Source: Hippopus hippopus
Lineage: Eukaryota; Mollusca; Bivalvia; Cardiida; Cardiidae
Direction of reading: 5' to 3'
Assembly: GCA_946811185.2 (NCBI GenBank)
Contig: OX328107.1
Coordinates: 40,201,860-40,265,859 of the forward strand
Length of the DNA: 64,000 nucleotides
Of this stretch, positions 11,291 through 23,146 are shown one piece after another (the stretch's first letter is position 1; every line of letters starts with the position of its first letter). Below the pieces are notes generated by a model. It was given only the letters and a program-made list of their open reading frames with translations. It was not told the DNA's origin and searched no databases. The position numbers were made by a program, and so were the translations under genes.

Positions 11291-11807
11291 AGTCCCCTGA
11301 CCCCCATGATTTATTTTTGAGATAATTCGGATCGCGCCATTGCTAGAGATTTTTTGTATTTTTCTCACTAATGAGTTATTTCACTATCAAATCAGGCAGT
11401 CTTATTTAATTTACATATCAATATTCCTAGCGGCATAGAAATGTGTTCATTAGTGAGTTTTCTCTGAGACACGTCGAGAGAAAAGTAATTCCCTCGCGCA
11501 TGAATACGTTTCGAGAGTGAGGAAATAGTTCTCTGGTAAATTCACACAGTCTCAGACATTTTCGTCGAAAAAAATGACAATGGGACTTTAATTAGGTTCA
11601 ACAGTGACATAAAAATTCGAGAAACGAGCGGGAAAAAAAAGTGAAATATCTTTTCCCGATTCTCTGGAGTTCCTGTCTAGTTTTTTTTTTTTCAAATTTC
11701 ACCCAAATTTTGAGCTTATACGCGATCTATATAACACAACTTACTGACTACTTGGTATGACTACATAGTTAAAAAGTGCAAAATGGATAACTTGACGAGT
11801 TTTGCTG
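11291..11807. other. Unassigned stretch
   Basis: No gene or within-window repeat was recognised. Confidence 0.5.
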
Positions 11808-12155
11808 TTAAGTCCTCGCCAGACAACACAATTTTAGACTTTTCGAATTTAAAGGCATTTTGCAGACGAAAGATTGATTGAACTGTTTTGAAAGACATTC
11901 TTTCTTAGAGTGTTTGGTAAAGGGCTTTGGGAACAGACACAGAGCGGAAGACATGGGGAAATACTTTAACCCTTCACTACATAATTCCGTGTTTTAACTG
12001 AAACCCTAAGAAGGCAAAATGATGCTTTCCCTATGAAAGAAAAAAAAAAAAAAAATGTGTTTTGTGTGTTTTTTTTTTAATACATTCAGTTTGTCGTCTG
12101 CAAGTGCTTTCAGTTTGGACAAGGGCAAAATTTTGTCGTCTGGTAAAGTTTAAAC
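11808..12155. repeat. Two family A fragments
   Basis: 11808-11935 joins the two outer ends of A (agacaacacaattttagact ... gtgtttggtaaaggg) with the hairpin deleted. 12070-12155 is a right end (tttgtcgtctgcaagtgctt ... gtcgtctggtaaag). Confidence 0.65.
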
Positions 12156-12694
12156 CATGTCCCACAGCCCTGTTTTAGAATCCCTGATAAGTTTCGACTC
12201 TCGAGAAATTACAGCCTATTTACAAATACTCAGATTAGTAAATCACAAGTCTGATTAATCTTTGCTTCTGTGACAATAAGGCGGGACGCTCGCCTTGTAA
12301 GCTCCCTGACAGATTGAGAGCGGAGGGCAAATGAATAATAGGCAAAATATGTCAGAAATACTGATATCATGTCGCAGCCAATGAGACATACAGGGAAAAT
12401 TTCTTCATTGAGTGAGGTTCTTACGTTAATTAGCTTAGTTTGTACTAATATAGATCTAATAGTTTAAGTTTAATTCGGATTCTAAAGTTTCAGACTGGTC
12501 ATACGATCGAGCTAAACTAAGTTCCAGTTCTTAATTCAGAGACTAACCACTTGATCAGACTAAACGATATATCTGTTATATTTTAGATTTTGGATACAAA
12601 ACTATCTATACTGCAGTATCTAAAATGTAAATGTAAAAGCCCAGTATTGAATTTATCATTACTCAACCCACTACTGAACAATGCCGATTTTTGA
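12156..12694. other. Unassigned stretch
   Basis: No repeat partner or coding signal was recognised. Confidence 0.5.
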
Positions 12695-12822
12695 CAAGTT
12701 AGGGTTTTGAAAGCATCGTAGGAAAAGGAGAAGATACTAGTAACCTCCATTTTCTCTTTTCCCGAAATGTCAATCAAAACCCTCTGACTCAGGGTTGTCA
12801 AAACTCGGGACTGTTTGGTAAA
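12695..12822. repeat. Family A fragment
   Basis: Hairpin gtaggaaaaggagaagatac / ccattttctcttttcccg plus the right end gggactgtttggtaaaa. Confidence 0.7.
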
Positions 12823-13028
12823 ACGATAAGAATGGAATAAAATCTATAAGTTAATGAAAATTTTTAATCAACGCCTGGGCTGACGCCTTCTTCAGGAAGT
12901 TTACAGAATTCAAAGATATGTAACAAGTCTGACGTAATAGAGGTGCGTTACGCAATAACGTTAGACCACAGGCCTTTGAAGCTCTATTGGTCTATCACGG
13001 AACACTAAAATTGTCCTTGGTCGATCAT

Positions 13029-13158
13029 CGAAGGGCGTTATGTTAAGCCATGTAATAAGGCAATTGCATTTTATATCTCGATGAAAACACAATTCGGGCG
13101 TTATGTTAAGCCATGTAATAAGGCAACTGCATTTTATATCTCGATGAAAACACAAAAA
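13029..13158. repeat. Tandemly duplicated hairpin arm
   Basis: The segment gggcgttatgttaagccatg ... tctcgatgaaaacacaa occurs twice head to tail (13033-13093 and 13096-13156). At 57639-57788 the same sequence is one arm of a long palindrome; here the opposite arm is absent and this arm is doubled. Confidence 0.8.
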
Positions 13159-13262
13159 TATGCTGTTCACTTGAATCAATTTTCAAAAATGATGGAGAGA
13201 AAAAAACAAAAAAAAAAACGGACAAATACGACAGTAAACACGAGTTAATTTCCTTGGCGGAT

Positions 13263-13593
13263 CATTATCTAGCTAGATGGCATTCTACAAATACACATCT
13301 ATCTAATTTGGGCATTCTGGGTATAGAAACGGACTTCTTTTCAAAACGAAAACCGTTACTTTGAATTTCAAAATAAACTAAACGTTTACTCAATAAAACG
13401 CTACCTGGTGCGATTCATTCAGCTATGATCAGCTAGCATGTAACCTCTGCATCGGCCATTTATTAAAACAGCCCCTACAGGCTTGGGTAATATAGCTTCG
13501 GTATAGGCCCTACTTTTCCCTAGTATATGGGATCGGTGATGCGTCATAGCAGACAGGTCGAATCTTCGAAGAATATGACATGCGCAGACAACG
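13263..13593. mobile_element. 331-bp insertion with 10-bp target duplication
   Basis: Flanked by identical cttggcggat at 13253-13262 and 13594-13603. The homologous site at about 57890 has a single ggcggat followed directly by acttggtggcac. A 9-10-bp duplication fits Mutator-like elements, but no terminal inverted repeats were evident. Confidence 0.8.
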
Positions 13594-13880
13594 CTTGGCG
13601 GATACTATGGTGGCACGGGCATGAATACACAATCTATTTTTAGCTTTGCAACATATTTTTCCGTCGAAGACGGCCATTTTGCTGACTTTGAAATCAATAC
13701 TTTCAATGATTTATCAAACAAAACAGAAATTTCTGACTGTCTATGAACTAATCAACTATTTAAATTTGAGGCTGAGTGGACGATATGTTCATTCGAGTGA
13801 CCTTTTTATAGATATTTTGTAAAGAAAAGGTCTACATACCGTCGGCACATCTGTTCTCGATGGGTATCTACCTATAGCCG

Positions 13881-16800
13881 ATAGAGTCCATCCGGCTAAT
13901 TCCGTACATGCGGCAAACTCCGTTACACATAAAGAAACAAGACAAGTTTATGATGCATAGCATCATAGAAGCCGCAATCTTTTCGTGGACAATTTCAGAA
14001 GTATTGACTCTCTTGAAAGATTATTATTTCATTTTTGTATCTGTTTTTTTCCACACAATTGGAACATCTTGACAAATGGTACTAAAGTGTGGGGAACAAA
14101 ATAACCAGAATATAATAGGTATAATAGGTATTCTTATTCTAAAAAGAAGGGTAGAAATTAAGAGAGGAATCTTAAAATATCTTGTATCATTATTATTATT
14201 ATCATCATCATTATTATGATCAATATTTACTGATAATGTTTATGTGAAAAAACATGTAAAAGCATTGGAATTTTCATATAACTGCTCAAAATTTTAAAAT
14301 GGTGAAATTGCGCATTGACTTACACCATTTTCCATTTGTTACAATGATTTTAAAAAGCAAACTTCTGTAGGGGCATCAAAGGCGATACTACGGAGTTATA
14401 TAAGTTAGTAATTATTCAAATTGATATTTAGATCGCTATTCACGTAATGTATCTACAATTTTTATCAGTGATTTTTGTTTTAGTTATATTTTTTACAAAG
14501 AGAAAAAAAAAATCAACAACTTTCTTCTAAAACATGATCTTCCTGCTTGTCAAAAATTATCTTAGCTTGCTTGTTGTAACAAAGTGTATCTTTACATTTC
14601 AACTCCAGAATCAGAGACTTTTGTATGGCATCTCCAAAATTCTTCTGATCATAGGCCTAGCCTTCACAGTTGGCACAAACCCAAAAAACAAAATTATTTT
14701 TTTTAAGTCTTTAAGGATCTGGATCTATTCAACCACTTCGTAATAACTTTTACTGTACATATTTCTTTTAACGAAAAGTAGCTTTTGTATAGGCCTTGTA
14801 AAAACCTATAAAACATCTAATTTTGAGAGACATTCCAACCCTATGACCAGCAGCATCGTATATGCACAGTAATAGGTTCGGTAATAACTTTAACCCTTCA
14901 ACCACACTATGAAATTAACATACTGAGTAAAGAAAAAGAAACAAGAAATCTTTATGTTTACGAAATCTTATAAAATATTTCAAAATATTATACTGGGTAT
15001 GTGCTGTCTAATCTTGATCTGTTTATGTCATTTTCGAGCAGTTTTAACCCTTAGAGCACCACTTTGGTAATTTCTGTAGACAATGCACATCACGATCCAT
15101 ACATTTTTTTCACGGGTATTATATATCAGGACCATACCGTATAGAGCGTGCAGTCTGATCATAACAGCTTTGACACACACACAATATTAAACGCTTAATT
15201 TTACAGGGCTCATAGGGTAGATCTTCCATGTTACAAAAATCCATTCGGCTAAAGTGTCGACAAAGGGAGGAAAAAGGGTTATTTCTTTACAAGTAGGCCT
15301 ATTCTCTGATGTCAGCTCTTACTGTGTAGGGAGCTAACCAGCCTATACCTTGATCAAAGGTTAACCGCCCTTTTATCTTTACGGATTAAAATTGCACGAA
15401 AAACTTGTACATGAAACTGCTTCTGATTATCATATTCTGAGATGCTCTCCATTTCACAATTGTTATCATTTAGTTTTGTAAAAAAAGAGACAAATGCGAA
15501 AACTGTTGAGAGGTGGGAAGGCCTGTGATAAACGGAGAGCAATACACCTTACACCGAAAACATGGAAGGAATCCTATAAATCGGAAAAAATCGGGGGACT
15601 AGCCAATAAAAGGGAAGTTTATTGTTCTGTATTTTTATTGTTATTTGGCAATGAACTTATTTTGCGAGAAAAACAGACTTGATTTTCATGTAGGTCTGAT
15701 TGAGTATTTATGAAAGAGTCATGTGGAGTATTTTTGCAACACTAACATGACATTATTACAAAATTTCAAAAAATAATAACCAACCGAATAATTAATGATC
15801 ATCTACATGGTAAATAGTTTAGGTACATTCCTACTGGAAGCCGCTTTCTAGCGGCTTCCAATAACGTCTTTCACACAAAACTGTATCCCCCTCTTTCTAA
15901 ATATAACCCTCTATTGATAAAGCTATCCTTTCGGAAAATCTTTCTCGAAAAAATAACTTTATACAGTGACGCAATCTTTTTTCTGGACGCTGATTGGACG
16001 CGGCACTGTACCGAACGAACCTTGAAATGCTGTCCACAACAAGATTAACACAGAAGGTCACTCGGTAGTAACTTACCTAAGTGCGATATGATTTTATCAA
16101 GGCTCGAATAAAATTGATTACTAGAGTGTAATGGATGTGAAGAATTGTTACTGAATTTTACAATTTCTTTTTTGTTTTAAAAATATTTTAAAGTAGATCT
16201 AGTTTTTTATCTGTACGGAGTTAGCCTCAAGTGAAAATAGTGGCTTGTTTCGGATGCGGATAATTCCGAACATGTGTAAAACTCTCAAAGCAGGTTTCCG
16301 TATAGATCTACAAGAATCAATATTGTGTCTGAATGTCTTTGAGTTTTTCATTAATACAACTTTTCTGTACAAAAATTGATATTTTATTGATCTTAACATA
16401 GTCTGCATGCCTTATACAAAAGTGAGTGTTCCCAGTGGCATAACTTACACATCAGGAGGAGGCCTGGGTGGCGGATGTGCTTTGTGAACTCTGGTTTCAA
16501 AACCATTTTCTGATATTTTGTGGAGAAAAAAGACCGCAACTTGTCACTCTCGACTCCTTTTTCTGTATGTAGACAAACAGACATTTTTGGTTAAACCTTA
16601 ATACACGTTCTGAGAGGTGATTAAAACAAGCGTACGGAATTACCCGAAGGTGTATACGGATTTACCCGCGAGGTGTACGGAATAAGCCAGCCTCACCATC
16701 TATCCATTATTTCCGCCCCTGTTATAACAACCTATCAAATAAACGTATTCTAGTGATGGTATTCGAAAGAAGAAAGTTTGATTTTCATGATAACTACATT

Positions 16801-16881
16801 TTCACGGTCACCGTTATAAAGCTGACGATGCAAATTTCAACTTTATCCGAAGGTGTACGAAATTACCCGGATCGACTCTAT
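13881..16881. mobile_element. About 3-kb element with imperfect 24-bp terminal inverted repeats
   Basis: Left end atagagtccatccggctaat and the reverse complement of the right end, atagagtcgatccgggtaat, match at 21 of 24 positions. The uninterrupted G sequence at about 58171-58185 (agccgacataagactatcc) lacks the whole block. TA next to both ends is compatible with a TA target. Internal direct repeats of tgtacggaattacccg-type sequence occur at about 16632-16690. It contains the 1.9-kb element at 13950-15860. No transposase ORF. Confidence 0.7.
13950..15860 (-). mobile_element. 1.9-kb hairpin-ended element, copy 1
   Basis: Its reverse complement aligns end to end with 54719-56554, with many substitutions and small indels. 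One end carries the hairpin ggaagccgct-ttct-agcggcttcc (15836-15859); the other has tgatgcatagcatcatagaa with gaagccgc repeated. Internally it carries ATT/ATC microsatellite (about 14185-14215) and a family C-like core (about 15120-15175). No ORF is shared intact, so it is probably non-autonomous. Confidence 0.8.
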
Positions 16882-17735
16882 AAGACTATCCGAGTTTTCT
16901 TGCAAGCTATGAATCGAATGACGCCAACGTTTTGTGAACCACTTATTAAAATGTAAAAAACGGTGTGATAGCTGTTAATTCCTCAAATGGTTTTGGTCTC
17001 CCAGTTCTAGGGTTTTGTTAAATTCATCCCTATCACGCCAACATTTTAAAATTCTTGACACAGTGCATTCCCTTCTTTCGATCCTTTCTCCAAACTCCTA
17101 GCTTTCACTACACTTTCTATCAAATCCACGATGACTTTTTTCTGATCAGTTGTCATCTGTTAACCATGCTTTTTTTTTTACTTAATCTTCGCAATAAACA
17201 AACTCAGAACAACTCCGTCATGAAACAAGTAATCAACTTCATTTATTCAAGAGTAAATTTTCTGTTAACACAGTGCACTAAATTTAACTCAGTGACCTTG
17301 GCTTCGTAGAAATCGACCGCTGACGTATTGATTGATGTAACTGATGACGTCGACCATCCAAATACTTGATTCACTTTTGGCACGGTGTATTTTTTATGTT
17401 TAGGGTGCAAATAAAGATTAATATTCATCAATTTGTACAGGTTTATTCGGGAGTTTTCTTTTTTCAAGTTTTTATACAAAAGAAATCAATCTTTCTGCAT
17501 TTATCTGATTCAGCGATGGAAAGCTCTAAAAATAGCACATAAAGAGCTTGCGTGAAATCTAAAATTAGATAATACACAACAATTTGGAAAAACCGAAAGT
17601 AGTCCCATTGCGTTCATCGAAAAATGGTATGACGGTTTTTTCGTCACATGACCCGATTTCGACCAATCAAAAAATGAGTTTACATCATGAGTGCAATTAT
17701 AGCAAATTGGTGCATCGCCTGTATATCACGGAATG

Positions 17736-17890
17736 TTTATTTCATGCTTTCTGGTAGGTTATCGAGAAATATCGGTGAAATATTTTTCGATATTTCATGG
17801 TTACGACCAGTGAAAATACCGATTTTTATATTCTAACTCTTCAATTGAAGGTGGAAACAGTTGTTCCCGCGCACTAGTTACCTAGGTAAA
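17736..17890 (-). repeat. Family H fragment, reverse
   Basis: The reverse complement matches the right end of H copies at 21377, 48391 and 56563: aactgtttcc...cttcaattgaagagttagaa, tatttcactggtcgta, and gcatgaaataaac at the terminus. Confidence 0.75.
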
Positions 17891-18641
17891 ATGCAAAACC
17901 AAATGGAAATAAGACGTAATTTATCAATCATTAATGAATTCATCTGCAACGGTAACTAGGTTCATTTATCCGTTTTCGTTTAAATATTATCTCTAAAAGG
18001 GGACGGGGGTAATTTCGTTGCACACCTTGTCTTACTATATACGACACAGAGGGAATCCCCAATGTGCTATTTATAGTAACAGTGTCCGATAATGAAAATT
18101 TCGTTATCCCTTGATAGACCAATGGAGTTTCAGAGGCCTATGGTTAGACAGTAATTAGCGGACTGGGGAAAAAAAGGCAGAATTGCTGTAAAATGCATAC
18201 GAGATACTTAAACTTAAACAATATCGTGGGAAAAGAAGAATGCGGGATATGAATATGAAATTACCAACTGTCCAAGACCATGTGAAAATGTAAGATTAAA
18301 CTACACAGACGCACAGCTGGATCACAGTCTATACTGCACAAACGATACTTGTTCTAAAATTACAAAAAAGCTTTTTTGCAAAGGGAAAAGAGAATACATA
18401 CGAGTGTGAGCACTCATTCTAAGTGTACGCACAGCTTTTTTTCTGATAAATCATCCTATACCGGAAATATCTGGGTAGATTATCCCGTCTCAGTTTCTGC
18501 TATTAACTCTTTACCATACAAGTAAAACCACTTTACTTTTTATACAGTAGCCTGGGTTCCAGTCCGATTTTTTTTTTTTTCATTTGATATCTTCTGACGT
18601 TACTTGGTCAAAATGATTTTAGAACCGATTATCAGTTCATT
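17891..18641. other. Mostly unassigned; A hairpin scrap
   Basis: A 35-bp family A scrap (atatcgtgggaaaagaagaa) lies at about 18221-18242. A poly-T run is near 18570. Nothing else was recognised. Confidence 0.5.
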
Positions 18642-18815
18642 GCCACGCTCTGCCAAAAGGGGTTTAAGGCACCTCCGTGATGCATTATACCAGATTAGTA
18701 ATCACATTAAATCCATTATGTCTTACAACCGACTGAGTCCTGAGGTAGAATGTTCTTTCGACATGCAGAATCTTACTGAAAGCACCATTTTCGACACAGG
18801 TCAGCCTGACTCGGG
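18642..18815. repeat. Family B element, 3'-truncated
   Basis: Runs from gccacgctctgccaaaaggg to the start of the palindrome (cgacacaggtcagcctga), then stops. The second half is absent. Confidence 0.75.
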
Positions 18816-18879
18816 CTATTCATGTAGCAGGAAGCTTCGAAAACATTTTTGGAAAAGGAACTGACTCGGAGAGAGAATA

Positions 18880-19281
18880 AGTTCGAAAATATTGTCGGAA
18901 AAGAAGAGAAAAAAAAGTTTGGTAACCAGAAGTGTTTTATACCCTATCAAAAAGTAATCGCCCTGATTGCTTCAAAGAGATTTTAGTGTTTATTTTGTTG
19001 TGTGTAAATGCTTTGAATTTGAACCAGTCTAAAGCCTTGTCATCTGATGAAGATTTAACTTTACCGAACTACAAAATTTTGGACTCGACCAAATTGAAAA
19101 CATTTGCAGGCGACGAAATAAATGTAGCTCAAAAGGTGATTTTTGTCTTTGATAGTGTAGCAAAAAATGTAGTAAAGGGAGACAATGCTGATTGCTAGCA
19201 TTTTCTCCCTTTACAACAATGTTTTCAAAAGCCTTGTTGTGAAGTGTCGATAAAACTCAGGATTGTGTGGTGAAGAGTTAA
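18880..19281. repeat. Two head-to-head family A copies
   Basis: 18880-19050 is a damaged copy ending ccttgtcatctgatgaag. 19047-19281 is a full copy in the opposite orientation, with tttaccgaactacaaaattt at the left, a hairpin with centre tgctgattgctagca, and gtgtggtgaagagttaa at the right. They share their junction at the gaagatttaac segment. Confidence 0.75.
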
Positions 19282-19339
19282 AGCTTTCACCTTTCTGTCT
19301 CCTATTTTGTATGTCTAATTTTTTTTTTTAGAATAAAAA

Positions 19340-19536
19340 AATCCCAGGTCTTAATGACCCTACGGAAGAAAGCTTAAAAAAAAAAGGGAGAAAGAACCAG
19401 CATTTTCTCCTTTTCCCACAACATTTTCTACATTTTCAAAGGCAACATCTCATCATCTGAGCCACACTTACTTTTTCGTCTGCAAAAGCTTTCAATTTGA
19501 ACAAGTCTAGGATGTTGTCGTATGGTAAAGCGTGTT
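19340..19536. repeat. Family A element
   Basis: Left half eroded; hairpin remnant gaaccagcattttctcctt; right end gtcgtatggtaaagcg. Confidence 0.7.
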
Positions 19537-19757
19537 AAATGCCTCATATGATGTTGGATTAACCGGGATCAATAAAGAATACCAATATTCGAGACACAGT
19601 AATTACTGGCAGACGAACTTCAGCTATAAGCGCTAATTCAGATGACAAAATTGTAGGCTCGTCCATCACGAAGATGTTTTAAGCCACCTTTTCCCAGAAC
19701 ACTGCAAATACAAAATCGTGAACAGTGGCAAAAGTTGCCATTTCTTTCTTGTAAACT

Positions 19758-20185
19758 TAAACTATAGTTAACCCTTTAGAAAACACCTCGGCAGTTTTGA
19801 AGCCTTGTGATAGAAGACTGAAAAAAAAAAACTGTGGGAAAAGCGGAAAAAGCTGGTAACCAGCATTTTGTCAATTTTGAACAATGTTTTAAACACTTCA
19901 AAAGACGAATCTTATCATTATTTCAACATAATAATTGTCGACAAATCTGAACCCTTATCCTGCTAAATTAGTGAAATGGAATTTTTGAGCAGATAGTAAA
20001 AATCCAAATTTTGCTATTTCGAAGGTAATTTTGGGGATACAATATGTCCTTATCGGACAGTGTAGATCAAAGATCAGACTGCACGTTCTGTGCAGTCTGA
20101 TCTTGATCTACACTGTCCGCAAAGGGTCAGTGAGTCGCGCTTAGCAGCCTAAGGGTTAAATTTTTGTTGTCTGGAAAAGTGATGA
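19758..20185. repeat. Family A element interrupted by a family C element
   Basis: A opens ttaaccctttagaaaacacc at 19768 and has a diverged hairpin (tgtgggaaaagcggaaaaag / agcattttgtcaatttt). At about 19950 it is broken by C and resumes at 20158 with atttttgttgtctggaaaag. The order is therefore A first, C later. Confidence 0.75.
19951..20157. repeat. Family C element, nested in A
   Basis: Starts acccttatcctgctaaatta and ends agcagcctaagggttaa. The core palindrome gatcagactgcacgttctg / tgcagtctgatcttgatc is perfect. The right TTAA is intact; the left reads TGAA. Confidence 0.85.
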
Positions 20186-20669
20186 AAGAAATCCACATTA
20201 GAACGATATGACAGTTTTACTTTTCCTCTCCTCAGTAGAGTAATTCATCCAACACGGTTGAGCACCGTGCGATGAAAAGTGCGCTTTCAAAATCTAGATC
20301 TCATAAATAATGAATGAAACATTTCATTGGTTGCATAATGAGATTTTACGGAACTTTTGACTATTCAAAAAACACGTTTGAATTCACTTTCATAGTTTAA
20401 TGGCCATTGTGTGTCATTTGATAAGGGTTAAACCAAATAGTTTTTTGGTAGAAATATATGACACAAAACTTAAAAAATCTTATAAATGATGAACAGCAGT
20501 CTAACGTATAACACTTTACATACACAATAATTTCGGAACATGTGACGTTATGTAAAAGAAAAATAGTCAAGTGGAACATGTACTGTTGCCAAGTCAAGTG
20601 ATAATTTCCTTGTTATATGCACATCAAATATATTTAACTTCTATATGTTTATAGGGTTGCCGTTTAACC
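20186..20669. other. Unassigned stretch
   Basis: No repeat or coding signal was recognised. Confidence 0.5.
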
Positions 20670-22277
20670 TTAAAGCCCCAGTAGCGGCCAAATGTAAACA
20701 GTGCGGATGTTAAAATGCATTTGAATTGAAACCATACCTTTTAAAAGTGTGGAAACTTAATTCTGAACATGACAATCTATTAACGACGTATATGACAAAT
20801 GTTCGCGCGCATCCTACTGCGCATGTATTTTTGTCGTGGATATTGAATTAAAAGTGCACCCATGTATTTTTTTGCACATAATGGTACTACTATTGGTGCA
20901 CTGAAACAGTTAGCACTGTCTTCGGGTAGTATTGGTGAAGAGAACAAAATGGATCTTTAAACTGTAACCGTGAAATAATTAAAATGCTGCTGACTCGGCG
21001 TTACACACCAAACAAGGAAACAAAGGGCTGGAAATTTAATGCTGTGGAAGTATAGCTGTTTCCACTTATAAAATTTGTGTTGGAAAAAGAGAAATCGCTC
21101 CTATTGAGCAATTTCTCCTTTTCCCACTATGTCTGCTGAGCTTTTATCCTATTTTTTCCTTGAAAAATAAACTTCCACGGTGACCTTCAACCTTATTTTC
21201 TGACGAAATAAGCACGGATAGGTGCCATTTTTATTTTTTTGTTTAGAATTATAAATACTTTAAGTGTGGAAATTTTGAGAAAAAACTGTCCGTTAGAAAG
21301 TATGTATTTATTTAAGATTAACCCTAAATTCGGTCAAATTATCTCCCTTTTTAACTCAATGGTCTATATATATATAGAGGATATTTGGTATTTTCGGTGA
21401 AAGATCGAAATTTATTTCATCGAGTGAACATAGCCACGAGTGAAAATATTACCGATGATGTTCACTCGATGAAATAAATTTCGATCTTTCACCGAAAAAA
21501 ACAAATATTCTATTTATTTCATGCTTCTAACCCTTTTTTGGGGACTTACATCAAAATCCAGTACAGTTCTTTTCGCTAACTCCCCGTGGCGTACCTCCTC
21601 CGCATAACAACGCATTACAATATTACGTAAAGCGCGAGAAATGTAGGGTAAATTACGTCATATTTCCATCTGGTTGAGTGGCACGTGCATTTTACCAAGG
21701 TAACTATTGCGTGGGAACAACTGTTTTCGCCTTCAATTGAAGAGTTAGAAAATAAAATCGGTATTTTTCACTGGTCGTTACCATGAAATATCGAAAAATA
21801 TTTCACCGTTATTTCTCGATATACTACCGGAAAGTATGAAATAAAACATACATATTTGTGCATTCACCATGCTCAAAACCAGGCTTTTATATATTCTTTG
21901 TGCAAAAATATATGAATTTTCATTAAAATGATGTAAATTTCTATGTTTTTCCTGTAATTTTCCTGTTTAACTGACTATTAAAGAAAGACCCTTTAAATCC
22001 AATATAAGCTGAATTTTGGAACTGTATATACAAAGGCAAATGTCTCAGAAACGGGCACGGTGACCCACATCCTTTTTTTACTGTAATCTCCTCGAGATAT
22101 GATGAATTTTGTATGTGCAAAGTTTCAAAAAAATCTGTCCGTTAGAAAAAATTGTGATATACGTCGTTAAGGTACAGTCGGTCCATGAATTGTCGCTGAC
22201 AGAAGAATGATATGTAATAAATTTAAATGCATTTTACCACCTGCATTGTTTACTTTTGACAGCTATTGGGGCTTTAA
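20670..22277. mobile_element. Family J element with 50-60-bp inverted repeats, containing H
   Basis: The left end ttaaagccccagtagcggcc, aatgtaaacagtgcgg... is mirrored by the right end ...tgcattgtttacttttgaca, gctattggggctttaa. Ends overlap TTAA on both sides. A 370-bp relative is at 26819-27187. Inside are an A-like hairpin (21063-21133) and a family H copy (21377-21845). Non-coding. Confidence 0.7.
21377..21845 (+). repeat. Family H repeat with a 40-bp perfect hairpin
   Basis: The left arm at 21392-21431 (tttcggtgaaagatcgaaat ...) is the exact reverse complement of 21458-21497, separated by 26 bp. After it comes the common H body (tttcatgcttctaaccc, cgtggcgtacctcctccgca, cttcaattgaagagttagaa), ending ggaaagtatgaaataaa. 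Confidence 0.85.
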
Positions 22278-22414
22278 TACAAACTGTTCACTCAAAAAAA
22301 GAATTTCAAAGTATTTTAAATGGTAACAGATATTATGGGATACACTGTACGTATAGACCGCTAGACGTATTGGGAATAAAGCAACCCTTCAGAGAGGCGG
22401 CGTAATTGAGCATG

Positions 22415-22505
22415 TGATTGACATCATGCCAAAACGGTCAATCTTTGTTAAAGAAATGGGATGTGATAGGTTTTATCCCAAGTCTCATATTTCTGTGTCT
22501 TGTCT
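22415..22505. repeat. Repeat M, second copy
   Basis: tgacatcatgccaaaacggt ... tctcatatttctgtgtcttg matches 9250-9360 in order and orientation. Confidence 0.6.
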
Positions 22506-22582
22506 TTGAATTACTGGCAGCATTTTCCGTCAAGTCGACAGCGGATACAGCTTGTCTTTATTATATCACGACCCTTTTTTTT

Positions 22583-22800
22583 TAAACCCTTAAAGCGCTG
22601 AAATCCAATTAAGTTGCTTTTTGCGGACAGTGTAGATTAAGATCAGACTGCACATTCTGTGCAGTCTGATCTAAGATCTACACTGTCCGATGTTGTGTTG
22701 TATGATTCTGGCCAAACAAGGAACTTTGAAATGGCAATAATTTGGTTGTTTTTCGTGCCTGATTGAAAAGGTCTATTTCGTACAACAATCTAAGGGTTGA
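22583..22800. repeat. Family C element, long variant
   Basis: Starts aaacccttaaagcgctgaaa; perfect core gatcagactgcacattctg / tgcagtctgatctaagatc; ends acaatctaagggttga. The right side (gatgttgtgttgtatgattc...) differs from the 19951 type, showing subfamilies that share one core. Confidence 0.75.
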
Positions 22801-22969
22801 TTAATTTCTTCTATCCCTACCACCCCCTTTTTTTTGTCCTCGTTCTCTATTCTGCCTCTTTCTGTATGGTTGTCTATAATTTGCTTCGTTTTGACAGGGT
22901 TTGCAAGGTTTATTATGGGGAATTTCAGAGTCCGATCACATTGAGCAATATATTGTTATTTTAAGACAC

Positions 22970-23146
22970 ACTCTCTCTCTCTCTCTCTCTCTTTTATCTT
23001 CTTTCCGTCTGTCTGTCCGTCTGACTATCCGTCTTTCTGTCTGCATGTCCATCAGTCCGTCCGTCCGCCTGCCCACCCACCTGTCCGTCCGTGTGTCTGT
23101 GTGTCTATCTGTCCGTCCATCCGTCCGCACGTCCGTCTGTCTGTCG
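22970..23146. repeat. CT and TCCG/TCTG microsatellite
   Basis: (CT)n at about 22973-22992 passes into a degenerate tetranucleotide tract of gtcc/gtct units to about 23145. The apparent 107- and 71-codon ORFs on the two strands are translations of this tract. Confidence 0.9.

Larger units (their letters stand above)
13160..17701 (+). mobile_element. Family G element, copy 1, with nested insertions
   Basis: Aligns with 57792-59604 in the same orientation, in blocks. Shared text includes ctgttcacttgaatcaattt at the left and cgtcacatgacccgatttcg at the right. The right terminus gagtgcaattata (17689-17701) is the exact reverse complement of tataattgcactc at 57792-57804, suggesting short terminal inverted repeats. 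The copy is interrupted at 13263-13593 and 13881-16881. No transposase was recognised. Superfamily unknown. Confidence 0.75.
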
